Positions 26,901 through 34,266 are shown, numbered from the stretch's first letter. The stretch: 62,546 bases of DNA from Anaerofilum sp. An201 (GCF_002160015.1 NZ_NFJT01000019.1:1-62546), one strand, 5' to 3'. The notes: generated from the sequence alone by a model not told the origin. Made by a program: numbers and translations.

Positions 26901-27497
26901 GCCGGTGTAGTGGATGTTTCCGTACGGGGCCCACGTGTCGTCGAAGGACATCGCCGCGTCGGTGTCTTCCACACGGCTCTGCTGCCCTGCGGGAAGTTCC
27001 GGCTGGGTTTCCTCCGAAGTGACGACAAAGTAGTCGATCGCCGCCTGCATCGCGCCCTGGATGGGAGCGGCCGACGGGTTGGCCCGGTCGGTGAAGGTGA
27101 ACACCGCCTGGTGCGCACCGTCCTCCAGCCCTTCCACCTGCCACACCAGCTCTTCGCTGCCTGTGGTGGAAGGGGCGTAGAAGTCCGCATCCTCCATCGG
27201 AACGCCGTCGATCGTCACCGACAGGATCGGCCCGTTGGCGGCTTTCTGGCCATACAGCGCAAGGCCGGTGCCTTCAAACGACACCTCTGCCGTCGCGCCT
27301 GGCTGGCGGGTGTAGGACATGGTCTCCCATAGGGGCCAGTCTTCGCCTTCGTTCTGCACAAGGACCACGCGGGAATCGGTGTTTTCGATGCGCTCCGATC
27401 CGCCGCTGTCCATCGCAAAAACCGAAGGCACCAGCGTCTGCACTACCAGGCAGAGCGCCAGAAAGACTGCCGCCAGTTTCCGGATTTTGTGTGTCAT
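20985..27497 (-). CDS. Cell-wall-anchored endo-alpha-N-acetylgalactosaminidase, GH101
   Basis: A 2170-residue surface enzyme that should release the core-1 disaccharide Gal-GalNAc from Ser/Thr of mucins. Signal peptide: residues 1-28. Then come two jelly-roll-like modules (about 50-300), three laminin-G-like modules (about 310-860), a mutarotase-like sandwich (about 880-1100) and the GH101 barrel (about 1110-1500). Catalytic residues by comparison with the pneumococcal enzyme: Asp1254 in FVYVDIYSG (nucleophile) and Glu1280 in AGTEFGG (acid/base). C-terminal sandwiches, an Ig-like domain (about 1880-1960), a helical segment, about 12 PTxxP repeats and LPPTG at 2137-2141 with a membrane anchor follow. 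It lies downstream of the YesM/YesN pair, which probably controls it. Confidence 0.92.
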   Translation of the reverse strand: MTHKIRKLAAVFLALCLVVQTLVPSVFAMDSGGSERIENTDSRVVLVQNEGEDWPLWETMSYTRQPGATAEVSFEGTGLALYGQKAANGPILSVTIDGVPMEDADFYAPSTTGSEELVWQVEGLEDGAHQAVFTFTDRANPSAAPIQGAMQAAIDYFVVTSEETQPELPAGQQSRVEDTDAAMSFDDTWAPYGNIHYTGTVGATMSFTFTGNAVELYGDVNYTGLTFDVSIDGQPAGTADTYAPSYAAETKIYSASGLQEGEHRLALTYTGENNNPEAHGVLQGSVDYALVWAQEQPDLIRYEKDYEDGQPGEWEGARAEVVEDSDQPGNHVLKVSNFEAGEAGRYFARDASAPAIKDGTLSMRVKAEHPTSSVYFQFGFIYRAEDAVKEANQFTQSGAWYVCNEGSYNVGYPTYLPTLKTLPTNEWLDIKLQFNGDDVEIAVNGMRYGVFTQAGLSPNAGTYGFLNPGGATFYVDDLIFTEEMLDMGRDYEEPEIVLPRLEWSEDYAQDAADWTGNPVVEDGLAGFTIPANGVVLNNKEEVRAGGANTWRLRAGENGAFGVVFQATDEAYTALYTLGDGSYTLRFANGESTTVASDSLRFSAGDSVKVCVVQAGAECRVFLNDVEIGRAANPCPEQEGTLGLYNPTDSPLELAVSGSEFRELYWYSNDFSDADNLGGWTGAQASQTEDGQLRLDISAVSNAIAMDTPLLVDGTYEFDFCSMLPENQEDSDFGRVGFLFRADETSYQSVFYDTGSSWFWLCDTQYGGIAVSTALTPDTTVHVKLSVQGSNVSLELDGKQVFAGAVDMLGEAAGRFGIRKQWKPGVVLLDNLKITENYEPAADDRPEQPVELTDGELSVTMDAAFPRVIEYRMDGGVLPGSVAKKYGVYLNGSRCVPLVSAEKTADDTLEYTLDFPLQQVKMTLRYQVKDGVLQMQMTDLQEEGELLVETMRFENSALAATPAGDAAASHASVEAQGGWFQVTDHIYDTAEQFPGAMQASRGYAMLSGGGLAATINNNIFESAQKLTVGFEETEAGTQGWIGDGTFTLRTPLDLQEENEPELPWSKVAVCADYNGSGAVDWQDAAANHRNIRTEIYGMDTMKDNMMYITMNFASQVQQPFLRTLDLAKTIYNYTDGFGQMVMHKGFAAEGHDDSHADYGGHVGVRQGGAEDFNAIIEEGKDYNVKFGVHINVSEHNPDAFYFNEDVMTRPLSANWGWIDQAYWVDETKDILSGNRAENLRRLKETLPGLSFVYVDIYSGTTWMAQDLVENLNGLGLIAGTEFGGSLETGAAFTHWGRDRSYPNHGNNSTILRFVKPDVDVFVTNALFNTGIMPRVGSWGNQNNISEATTDFFNHVLPAKYLQHFEVMQIEDDFVQFSDGVRTEKTGAGVQGDGSTVRLTRNGRLLAEWEWWNLDQQDATWAGSDTGDAVLFIPWYTEDSTEKDPTEAGKIYHWNAKGGETTWQVPENWADIDQADLYQLSGDDKELVATIDIVNGEITLDAQAETGYVLYPHGSPAPRVAGDFGSGSGMSNPGFDDTSLAGWEVSGDAEAEVVKDSATWETRLSVTGEGQTSRLSQTITGLEPGQDYTLYLFTNVGEDGQLTVSVDAGEGERTATALPTTLRHYDQSKYFPAAGAGEWDNFQKVRVTFHVPEGVTEAQLSLEAACGTDAVLVDDVTLFTDLTTPILAGEDEYEDYVLYEDFENVEQGLGAFTYSYLSGGYTHLAEYREEMDQFTNYVLNGNFSLKSNEFGRVGEALRTREDVVLQPNTDYELKFTYETGLTGYHEIAVLRPDGTKVCSQVLEATELNEEGRTVTLSFNTGDTEGCYLALLYLKDIQNAPAEGEKPEGSYMEYAYLSLDDVSIREMEKDPSEVIASLETVQVQTIREVAPQLPETVNAVYEDGHTAPVAVEWDEIPADRYAQEGTFTVEGSVQGTSLRAVCEVTVLPRTVVVDKEELRELVEYARARQQEEEYQWVIASVKEKLEAALEQADALLAQESPSEQELTACYNALLDAVHSLSMTGNKTALQEFYDRTADEKQDGATDEAWQAWQQERERAKAVLEDANALQDVIDQQLSDLQAAFDAMQASRPQPTAEPTAEPTAEPTAQPTAKPTAEPTAQPTAQPTDEPTVQPTAEPVLPPTGEAPVYSFLLLAGLSCLTAAVILVRRRRSF
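21080..21235 (-). repeat. In-gene PTxxP repeat of the GH101 stalk
   Basis: A 12-base unit encoding P-T-A/D/V-E/Q/K repeated about a dozen times with small changes. It encodes the proline-rich stalk spanning the cell wall just before the LPPTG sorting signal. Such repeats change copy number easily. Confidence 0.8.
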
Positions 27498-27743
27498 GGT
27501 TTCTCCTCACTTTCTTCCTTTAGATTGCAAGAATCCACTTCCCTTTTCCCACAGTTTATCATCATTTTTTACAGTTCGCTTTCACGATTCTGAATTTATT
27601 TGTTGAAATTTATATTTTTCTGCATTCTACGGCTGTCTTTTTTTTCGTTCGAGGGGAGACATATAGTACACCGACCGGATATTTTTGTGCAAATCGCCCC
27701 TCCCCTTTTTTGCCGCCGAACGGCGGGGCGGCAAAGCGGAGTA
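27498..27743 (-). promoter_or_regulatory. AT-rich upstream region of the GH101 gene
   Basis: No gene is seen here. A possible promoter is TTGCAC, 18 bases, TACTAT on the minus strand (27663-27692), giving a leader of about 160 bases. Composition is clearly richer in AT than its surroundings. TTTTTCTGCAT (27613-27625, plus strand) resembles the 10-bp repeat in front of the binding-protein gene at 31190, but only loosely. Confidence 0.4.
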
Positions 27744-27790
27744 TAAAAAAATCCCCCTGCTGCCGGAAGCGTTGCGCCCTGCAGCAGGGG
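27744..27790 (-). terminator. Terminator of the two-component operon
   Basis: CCCCTGCTGC (27754-27763) pairs with GCAGCAGGGG (27781-27790); on the minus strand the hairpin is followed by seven T. It separates the response regulator gene from GH101. Confidence 0.9.
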
Positions 27791-27829
27791 AATGGTTGCA
27801 TTTATTTTCCGCTTTGGAAGGGCGTCCCT

Positions 27830-29326
27830 TCACGACCGCTTGAGATACTCGGAGGGAGAACACCCCATCACCTTGCGGAACACCTTGCTGAAATAGTACT
27901 GGTTTTCAAAGCCCACCCGGCGGGCGACCTCATAGATGTGATACTGCCCCGACGACAAAAGCTCGGTGGCAAGGCGGATCTTTTCGCTTGTGACATAGTC
28001 CAGAAAGCCCATGCCCACCTGCTTTTTGAAGGCCGCGCTGAGGTATCCCTGGCTGATGTGCAGCGCCTCGGCCACATCGTTCAGGCCAAACCGCTTGTCC
28101 AGGTTCTGCGCGATATACTGGCGGGCGCGGTCGGCCACATCGCCGCTGTCCTTTTCCTGCAGCAGACGGATGGCGTCCAGCTCGCCGGCCAGGCGCTCCA
28201 GCCAGTCCTGCAGCTCGGCGCAGCTTCGCAGGCGGTAGACGCAGTGGGCGATGCTCTCGTCGCGGCACAGCGTGGAGAGCGCCGCGCCCCCTTCCCGGCT
28301 GACCCCGCTGACAAAACAGCACAATTGCAAACACACCTGCTGCGCCTGGTCCAGCGGGAGACCGCCCAGCCGTTCGGCCGCCTGGCGCAGCACCTCGCTG
28401 CCGCGCTTGAGGTCGCCCGCCTGCATGGCGGTGCAGATGCTCTTTTGCAGGGTGTCGAACACGGCGTCTCCCCGCGCGCCGGACAGCCATTCCTCCTGCG
28501 CGTTTGCTCCGCGCATGGCGGCGCGCACCTGTGCCAGCGCCTGGGGGATGCGGGCGGTCGTTTCCAGCACGCCGGATACCCCCACCCGCGCCACCGCCGC
28601 GAAATACTGCTCCAGCAGGCGGCGGATCTTTTCGCACATCTCGCGCACGCTCTGCTGCAAAACCTGCTGATCGTCCGCGCCGCAGAGCAGGATGGCTTCG
28701 TCCCCTTCCCGCACCAGCATCGCACCGGGGAAATAGCGCAGCGCCACGTCCTCCACGATGCGCTGCACGCACTGGCGCAGCTGCGGATTGGGCTGCCCCT
28801 GTGCCGGGTGCGCGGTGATGACCAGCAGGGTCATCCACTGCCCCGGTGCAGCCGCGGACGCCTCCTGCCCCCGCATCCAGGCGCGCAGCGTCTCCGCCCG
28901 GTGCAGGTTCTCGCTCATCGCCTGGTACTGCGCCGCCGGCGCCATGGCGGCGCCCTGCCGCTCCCGCGCCTTTTCCACCACCTGCGACAGCACCGCCGCG
29001 TCCATCTCCAGCTTGATGAGGTAGCCGCAGGCGCCCGCGTTCATCGCCTCCTGTGCCAGCTTGAACTCGTCGTAGCTGCTGATGACCACAAACTGCCCGG
29101 TATACCCTTCCAGGCGGCTGCGGCGCATCAGCTCCAGGCCGTCCATCAGCGGCATGCGGATGTCGGTGAGGACGAGGTCCGGCTGGGTCTGGGCGATGGC
29201 CTCCAGCGCCTTGTTGCCGTTGTCTGCCTCGAAGGCCAGCTCCACCGGCGGGCGCAGCTCGGCGATCATCGCCCGCAGCCCGGCCAGCACCAGCGGCTCG
29301 TCGTCCACAATTCCGATCTTGAACAT
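27830..29326 (-). CDS. Response regulator, YesN/AraC type
   Basis: A 498-residue two-component regulator. The receiver domain (1-120) has the acidic pair Asp8-Asp9 and the phosphoacceptor Asp55 in LVLTDIRMPLMDG. A 260-residue linker domain follows. Two helix-turn-helix motifs close the protein (about 400-498: VAEALHISQGYLSAAFKKQVG and the AraC signature VARRVGFENQYYFSKVFRKVMG). It ends in a normal AraC tail. It follows the kinase gene by 15 bases and should bind DNA as a dimer at direct repeats near GH101 or the binding-protein promoter. Confidence 0.93.
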   Translation of the reverse strand: MFKIGIVDDEPLVLAGLRAMIAELRPPVELAFEADNGNKALEAIAQTQPDLVLTDIRMPLMDGLELMRRSRLEGYTGQFVVISSYDEFKLAQEAMNAGACGYLIKLEMDAAVLSQVVEKARERQGAAMAPAAQYQAMSENLHRAETLRAWMRGQEASAAAPGQWMTLLVITAHPAQGQPNPQLRQCVQRIVEDVALRYFPGAMLVREGDEAILLCGADDQQVLQQSVREMCEKIRRLLEQYFAAVARVGVSGVLETTARIPQALAQVRAAMRGANAQEEWLSGARGDAVFDTLQKSICTAMQAGDLKRGSEVLRQAAERLGGLPLDQAQQVCLQLCCFVSGVSREGGAALSTLCRDESIAHCVYRLRSCAELQDWLERLAGELDAIRLLQEKDSGDVADRARQYIAQNLDKRFGLNDVAEALHISQGYLSAAFKKQVGMGFLDYVTSEKIRLATELLSSGQYHIYEVARRVGFENQYYFSKVFRKVMGCSPSEYLKRS

Positions 29327-29341
29327 ACGCTCCCTCTCCTT

Positions 29342-31102
29342 TTACTCCTCCGGTATGGTGACGATCACACGGGTGTAGGCGCCCGGCTCGCTCTCCAGCG
29401 TCAGCCCGTACTGGCTGCCGTAGCACAGCTTCAGGCGCTGGTCTATGTTGCGCAGGCCGATGCTGGAGAAGCGCTCCTTGCGCGCGTCGGAGGTGGTGGG
29501 CAGCGCGCCCGGCGTCACCTGCATGCCCACGCCGTCGTCCTCCACGATGATGTGCAGCGCGCCCTGCTGGGTGCAGGCCGACAGGTAGATGTTGCCCGGC
29601 CCGTCCTTCGGCTCGATGCCGTGGAAGATCGCGTTCTCCACCAGCGGCTGCAGTGTCATTTTCACGATGTGCAGCTGGCCGTACTGGTCCAGCTCGTCGT
29701 CGAAGAATACTTCAAATTTTTCGCCGTAGCGAAGTTTTTGTATCTTGATGTACTCCTTCAGCAGGCTCAGCTCCTCCTCCAGCGTCACCTTCTGGTCGGT
29801 GCCGGCGGCCACGTTGCGCAGCAGGCGCGACAGCGACACCGTCACCTCCGCGATGGCGGGCGCGTTCTGGATGGTGGCCATCCACTTGATGGAGTTCAGC
29901 GTGTTGTAGAGGAAATGCGGGTTGATCTGGCTTTGCAGCACCTTCATCTCCAGCTGGCGCTTGTTCTTTTCCTTTTCCAGGTTCTCCTGCAGAAGCTGGC
30001 GGATGCTGAGGGTCATCTCGTTCACCGTGCGCCCGATGCGGCCGATCTCGTCGTCGCCTTCCAGCGCGGGGTCGGCCTCGAACTCGCCGCCCTGCACCTT
30101 TTGCAGATGGGCGGTGAGGCGCTGGATGGGGCGGGTGAGGTTGGCCGACAAAAGCCAGCCCACCAGCAGCACAAAGGCCGCGCCCACCAGCAGGATCTGG
30201 CCGGAAAACTCGAAGAAGGTGTGCTGCTGCACCGTCAGATTGGCCATCGGGGTGCTCTGCACGATGCACCAGCCGGTCTTTTCCGAGCGGCGGTAGACCA
30301 GCACCTGCCCGTTCCACTCGGTGCTGCCGCTGTCGCCCACGAGCGCCGCGCTGAGCTCTGCGAACTGAGGCACCTCCTGCCCGATCCTGGCGGGGTCGCT
30401 GTGCGCCAGGTAGAGGCCCTGGTCGCTGAACAGGAACACTTCGGACCCGTCGGCCACCGGATATTTTTGCAGCACATCCTGGAGGATGTCGGTGGAGCAT
30501 TCGATATACAGCCAGCCCAGCCGCCGCTCACCGGTGTCGCTGAAAAAGGGGCGCAGCAGCGGGATGATGGGCTTGGTGTAGAGGTTGTTGGACACGATGC
30601 TGTCGCCCAGGCCCACCCAGTCCACCCGGCTGCTGGACACGCTCTGGGTGAAGAAAGGCTGCTGCTCCACCTGGCGGCCGTCCTGCAGGCTGCCAAAGGT
30701 GGCGCTCCACTGGATCATGGCGCCGTTCTCCCCCTGCACCAGCACCCGCTCGATGTAATCCTGCACGATGGAACGGTACATCTGCATCCGCAGCTCTTCC
30801 TGAAGGCTGACCAAAACCAGCTTGCTGTCCGGCGTTTCCACATTGGAGGAAAGAAGCTCGTAAAAGCTCTGGTTGGACAAGATGCCGCTGGAATAGAACT
30901 CCACGGCGGTGAGCTGGTCGTCGATCGAGCGCAGGATAAACTCGATGTTGGCCTGGGTGAGCTGCTCGTTGTTGCGCAGGAGCTGCTGGTTGTAGTTGCG
31001 GTAGTACTGCGTGCTGAGCCACAGCGAGCAAACCGCTGCCGTGCCCACGATGCAGGCAATGATCTTGCTTTTCAGGCTTGAAAAAAGGCGCAGGCGTTTC
31101 AT
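29342..31102 (-). CDS. Sensor histidine kinase, YesM type
   Basis: A 586-residue membrane kinase. TM1 (about 13-33) and TM2 (about 290-310) frame an extracellular sensor domain of about 255 residues; a HAMP segment follows, then the phospho-acceptor motif LQSQINPHFLYNTLNSIKW and an ATPase domain with VENAIFHGIEPK and DDGVGM. This family senses carbohydrates, often through a partner binding protein; one is encoded divergently next door. ATG at 31100-31102 is chosen: GGAG lies six bases before it, whereas the ATG two codons upstream touches the ribosome site. Confidence 0.93.
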   Translation of the reverse strand: MKRLRLFSSLKSKIIACIVGTAAVCSLWLSTQYYRNYNQQLLRNNEQLTQANIEFILRSIDDQLTAVEFYSSGILSNQSFYELLSSNVETPDSKLVLVSLQEELRMQMYRSIVQDYIERVLVQGENGAMIQWSATFGSLQDGRQVEQQPFFTQSVSSSRVDWVGLGDSIVSNNLYTKPIIPLLRPFFSDTGERRLGWLYIECSTDILQDVLQKYPVADGSEVFLFSDQGLYLAHSDPARIGQEVPQFAELSAALVGDSGSTEWNGQVLVYRRSEKTGWCIVQSTPMANLTVQQHTFFEFSGQILLVGAAFVLLVGWLLSANLTRPIQRLTAHLQKVQGGEFEADPALEGDDEIGRIGRTVNEMTLSIRQLLQENLEKEKNKRQLEMKVLQSQINPHFLYNTLNSIKWMATIQNAPAIAEVTVSLSRLLRNVAAGTDQKVTLEEELSLLKEYIKIQKLRYGEKFEVFFDDELDQYGQLHIVKMTLQPLVENAIFHGIEPKDGPGNIYLSACTQQGALHIIVEDDGVGMQVTPGALPTTSDARKERFSSIGLRNIDQRLKLCYGSQYGLTLESEPGAYTRVIVTIPEE

Positions 31103-31189
31103 GTGCATCTCCACAAAGATGGTCTTATGTTGCGGGTTTGTTTTATTGTACCACGAAAGGCCGCCTTTTTCCAGTTTTGGGACGGTGGG

Positions 31190-31219
31190 TTTGTTGCATT
31201 TTGCTGCATTTTGCTGCAT
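31190..31219 (+). repeat. Three tandem 10-bp repeats in the promoter
   Basis: TTTGTTGCAT, TTTGCTGCAT, TTTGCTGCAT lie end to end, one helical turn each, spanning the -35 and spacer of the binding-protein promoter. They are likely sites for a direct-repeat-binding AraC-type regulator such as the neighbouring YesN. Confidence 0.75.
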
Positions 31220-31222
31220 AAT
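31194..31222 (+). promoter_or_regulatory. Promoter of the binding-protein gene
   Basis: TTGCAT, 17 bases, CATAAT, embedded in the 10-bp tandem repeats. A weaker TGGAAA, 17 bases, TACAAT on the minus strand (31148-31176) could serve yesM. Confidence 0.6.
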
Positions 31223-31265
31223 AAAACTGAGAACGGGCCGCCGGCCCGGAAAGGACAGGACAAAA

Positions 31266-32555
31266 ATGGGTATACTTTCTTTTTTCCGATGGGCGGCGCC
31301 CTGTATGGCGGCCACCGTACTGGCCGGGTGTTCGGCGCCGACCGGCACGGCGCCGGCCGTTTACCCCTCACCGCGGCAGGGGGAGACCATCCGGGTATCG
31401 GTGTGGGATTTTCAGAATAACCCATATTATCAGCAGGTGATCGACCTCTACGAAGCCACCACCGGCAACACGGTGGAGGTGGTGGACATTGCCTCGGCCG
31501 ATTACATCGATCAATTGTCTATCATGCTGACCGGCGGCGAGGAGATCGACGTCATCATGGCCAAGGACATCCCCTCGTTCTCTGCCATGATCGACCGCCA
31601 CCAGCTGGAGCCGCTGGACCGCTACATCGAGGAGAGCGGCATGGACATCAGCGGCTTTGCCGGGCTGCTGGACAACATCCGCATGGACGGCAAGCTGTAC
31701 GGGCTGCCGTTCCGCAACGACTATTACGTATTGTTCTACAACAAAGATATTTTTGACCGGCTGGGCGTGCCCTACCCCAACAATGACATGACCTGGGACG
31801 AATACGAGCAGCTGGCCGCACAGCTGACCGTGGGCGAAGGCGACGAGAAGATCTACGGGTCGTACCTGCACACCTGGCGGCTGCTGGTGCAGGACTGGGC
31901 CATCCAGGACGGGAGCCATTCACTCGTGACGGACGACTACAGCTTTATGCGCCCGTACTACGAACAGGCGCTGCGGATGCAGAACGAGACCCGCTCGGTC
32001 CCCGACTATTCCCAGCTGAAAGCCGGAAACGTCCACTACCGCTCCATGTTCCACGGCGGGCAGGTCGCCATGCTGCCCATGGGCACCTGGCTGATCGGCG
32101 ACACCATCGCCGCCATCAACGCCGGGCAGTGCAGCATCCGGAACTGGGGATTTGTGCGGCTGCCGCACCCGGCCGGCGCCGAGTCCGGGTGTACGGTGGG
32201 CGCCACCACGCAGATCGGCATCAACACCAAGTCTCTGCACAAGGAGGCTGCGTTTGCGTTCATCCAAACCATCTGCGGCGAGCAGGGCGCGCGGATCCTG
32301 GCCGAAAACGGTGTGATGCCGGCCTATTCCAGCCCGGATGTGCAGGAAGCCTACCGCACCGCCGACGGCTTTCCGCTGGGGTCGATGGACGCGCTGACCT
32401 ATACCAGCATCGTGATGGAGACGCCGGTGCACCCCCAGAGCAACGAGATCGACCAGATCCTGAACGAGGAGCACGAGAAGATCATGACCGGGGCCTCCAC
32501 CATCGACGAGGGTCTGGCGGAGATGGGCCGGCGCATCGGGGAGCTGGTGGGCTGA
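31266..32555 (+). CDS. Extracellular sugar-binding lipoprotein (family 1 SBP)
   Basis: A 429-residue solute-binding protein. The lipoprotein signal ends VLAGC near residue 21. The mature protein has the usual two-lobe pattern, with IRVSVWDF near the start, YGLPFRNDYYVLFYNKDIFDRLGVPYP, and MLPMGTWLIGD. It belongs to ABC carbohydrate uptake, but no permease gene is nearby, so it may use a permease encoded elsewhere or pass the ligand signal to the YesM kinase encoded divergently. Galacto-sugars from mucin are a reasonable ligand guess. Confidence 0.9.
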   Translation: MGILSFFRWAAPCMAATVLAGCSAPTGTAPAVYPSPRQGETIRVSVWDFQNNPYYQQVIDLYEATTGNTVEVVDIASADYIDQLSIMLTGGEEIDVIMAKDIPSFSAMIDRHQLEPLDRYIEESGMDISGFAGLLDNIRMDGKLYGLPFRNDYYVLFYNKDIFDRLGVPYPNNDMTWDEYEQLAAQLTVGEGDEKIYGSYLHTWRLLVQDWAIQDGSHSLVTDDYSFMRPYYEQALRMQNETRSVPDYSQLKAGNVHYRSMFHGGQVAMLPMGTWLIGDTIAAINAGQCSIRNWGFVRLPHPAGAESGCTVGATTQIGINTKSLHKEAAFAFIQTICGEQGARILAENGVMPAYSSPDVQEAYRTADGFPLGSMDALTYTSIVMETPVHPQSNEIDQILNEEHEKIMTGASTIDEGLAEMGRRIGELVG

Positions 32556-32603
32556 TTTTTTGCACGGTTTTCCACGATCCCACCTCTATAAAGGGCGCGG
32601 AGG

Positions 32604-32649
32604 CCCCGCAGGGGGACTGATGAGGGGAAAGCCTCCGGCATGCACAAAC
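32604..32649 (-). repeat. Interspersed palindromic repeat, copy A (partial)
   Basis: The reverse complement matches the left part of copy B (GTGCATRCCGGAGGCTTTCC then CCTCATCAG). The AGCTTCCCCCC hairpin half is missing. See copies B to E at 37188, 42253, 48842 and 51535. Confidence 0.8.
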
Positions 32650-32681
32650 CTCCCCCAAAAAACTCTTTCGGCAAACTGAAA

Positions 32682-32720
32682 CAGCGGCCTGTCCTCTGCG
32701 CTGCAGGGAACGGGCCGCTG
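32682..32720 (-). terminator. Terminator of the PIN-like gene
   Basis: CAGCGGCC and GGCCGCTG form an 8-bp stem with a long, partly paired loop; TTTCAGTTT follows on the minus strand. Confidence 0.65.
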
Positions 32721-32732
32721 TTGTTGGATCGC

Positions 32733-33533
32733 TTATTTGCCTTCCAGGATTTTTTTCAGGTTGGTGTATTCCGACTTCACTGTTTTATAGATTTCCAGGC
32801 CCTTTTTCTGGCCGTAGCTGCCGATGATGCGGCGGTAGAAGTCCTGCTTGCCCTGTGCTTTCGCCAGCGCGGCGGCCACCTTTTTGCGGGTCTCCTCGTC
32901 CACCGCGTCGCGCAGAGCGGCCGGCAGCGCCTGCTCGATCACATCCGCGAGGCCCCGGCGCTCCGGCTGGGGCTGTTCCTCCGGCTGGGCGGCGGGTTCT
33001 TTTTCCGGTGCGGGAGCGGGCGGCTCCTCTTCCGCGGCCGGAGCAGGGACAGGGGCGGGCTCTTCGGCGGGAACCGGCGCGGGCTCCTCCTGCACGGGTT
33101 CCGGCTGGGGGGCAGGCTGCTCCACCGGCGGCTGTGTCTGGATCAGCAGGCTGTGGGCCAGGCAGGCTGCGATGCTGCCCCGGCGATAGACCACACACTC
33201 GGTGGGCACAAAATCGCTGGTCCAGAAATCGCGCAGCACGTCAAAGCCGGAATCGTTGCTGACCACGTACAGGTGGCTGTAGTCGCCGGTGCCCAGCAGA
33301 TAGCCCAGCAGGCTGGACAGCTGGAAATCCAGCGAGTTCTTGCCGCCGCGGCGGATCTGGTAGTAGTCCACGCAGGCGGGGCTTTGCAGGATCTTCTGGT
33401 GCATCTCGAAGCTGAGGGTGTTGGAGTTGGCGCTGTACAGGATCACCACGTCATCGGCGGCGTCCAGCTGCTCAAGGCCGGCCAGACCGGCCGACTTCAC
33501 GTTTTCAAAGTCGATCAAAAAGGCTTTTTTCAT
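32733..33533 (-). CDS. PIN/NYN-like nuclease-fold protein with a Pro-rich linker
   Basis: A 266-residue protein. Residues 1-135 look like a PIN-like nuclease domain: FLIDFENV carries the first acidic residues, GGKNSLDFQLSSLLGYLL the middle one and SNDSGFDVL the last, so the metal site seems complete. Residues about 136-195 are almost only Pro, Ala and Glu. The last 65 residues are basic and helical and may bind RNA. GAGGAAAGCA precedes the ATG. RNA is the likely substrate; the target is unknown. Confidence 0.75.
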   Translation of the reverse strand: MKKAFLIDFENVKSAGLAGLEQLDAADDVVILYSANSNTLSFEMHQKILQSPACVDYYQIRRGGKNSLDFQLSSLLGYLLGTGDYSHLYVVSNDSGFDVLRDFWTSDFVPTECVVYRRGSIAACLAHSLLIQTQPPVEQPAPQPEPVQEEPAPVPAEEPAPVPAPAAEEEPPAPAPEKEPAAQPEEQPQPERRGLADVIEQALPAALRDAVDEETRKKVAAALAKAQGKQDFYRRIIGSYGQKKGLEIYKTVKSEYTNLKKILEGK

Positions 33534-33617
33534 TGCTTTCCTCGTATTCCGCCGCCCGGAAGGACGGCTGTTTTTGTATCCAAAACCCGCGCGCAGCGGG
33601 CGGTGTTCTGTTATCAG

Positions 33618-33646
33618 TTATAACACAAAACCGGGCCGTATGTCCA
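33618..33646 (-). promoter_or_regulatory. Promoter of the PIN-like gene
   Basis: TGGACA, 17 bases, TTATAA on the minus strand, about 85 bases ahead of the start codon. Confidence 0.5.
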
Positions 33647-33732
33647 GCGGGTACATTTTACCGGGAACTTTTCTTTTGGCCCGCACGTTGTATAATAGAG
33701 GAATGATATGCACAGCAGAAGGGAGGCCGACG

Positions 33733-34266
33733 ATGAGCGACGAAGAGCTGGTGCTGTGTGCACAGGGCGGAAACGCCGACGCGCTGGACGAGCTGATCCG
33801 GCGGTGGTATCCCGGCATCCACGCCTTCTGCTGCCGCCGGGTGCAGAGCGACACACTGGGCGCCGACCTCACCCAGGATACATTTTTGAAACTGGTGGCG
33901 GCGCTGCCGCGTTACAGGGCAAAGGGGAGTTTCAAAAGCTGGCTGTTCACCATCGCGGCCAACACCTGCACCGACGCGGTGCGCCGCAGCCGCCCCACCG
34001 CCGACCTGGACGAACTGGCCGAGGTGCTGCCCGATGCCCGCGCCGCCGGTTTTGCCGGGCAGGTGGAGGCGGGCGAAGCGGTGCGCCGTGCGCTGGCCGA
34101 TCTGCCGGACGTGCAGCGCGAGGCGCTGATCCTGCGCTATTACCACGATTTTGAGATCGAGGAGATCGCCCGCATCACCCACACGCTGGCCCCCACCGTG
34201 AAAACGCGCCTGTGGCGGGGACTGCGGCGCATGAAACTGCTGCTTGGAGAGGAGTGGAAAGAATGA
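33733..34266 (+). CDS. ECF-family RNA polymerase sigma factor
   Basis: A 177-residue sigma factor. Region 2 (about 20-95) contains ADLTQDTFLKLVAALPRY and SWLFTIAANTCTDAVRR; region 4 (about 120-172) contains LPDVQREALILRYYHDFEIEEIA and TVKTRLWRGLRRM. GGAGG lies six bases ahead of the ATG. The stop overlaps the next ATG (ATGA at 34263), so it is coupled to the membrane protein that may hold it inactive. TATAAT at 33689-33694 is a candidate -10 with a poor -35. Confidence 0.93.
   Translation: MSDEELVLCAQGGNADALDELIRRWYPGIHAFCCRRVQSDTLGADLTQDTFLKLVAALPRYRAKGSFKSWLFTIAANTCTDAVRRSRPTADLDELAEVLPDARAAGFAGQVEAGEAVRRALADLPDVQREALILRYYHDFEIEEIARITHTLAPTVKTRLWRGLRRMKLLLGEEWKE

Noticed and set aside
21453-27332. 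A 1959-codon open frame on the plus strand
   Set aside because: It is antisense to the GH101 gene, has no ribosome site or recognisable domain, and arises from GC-rich third positions on the other strand.
27710-31081. An 1123-codon open frame on the plus strand
   Set aside because: It is antisense to the YesM and YesN genes and shows no domain. Same GC effect.
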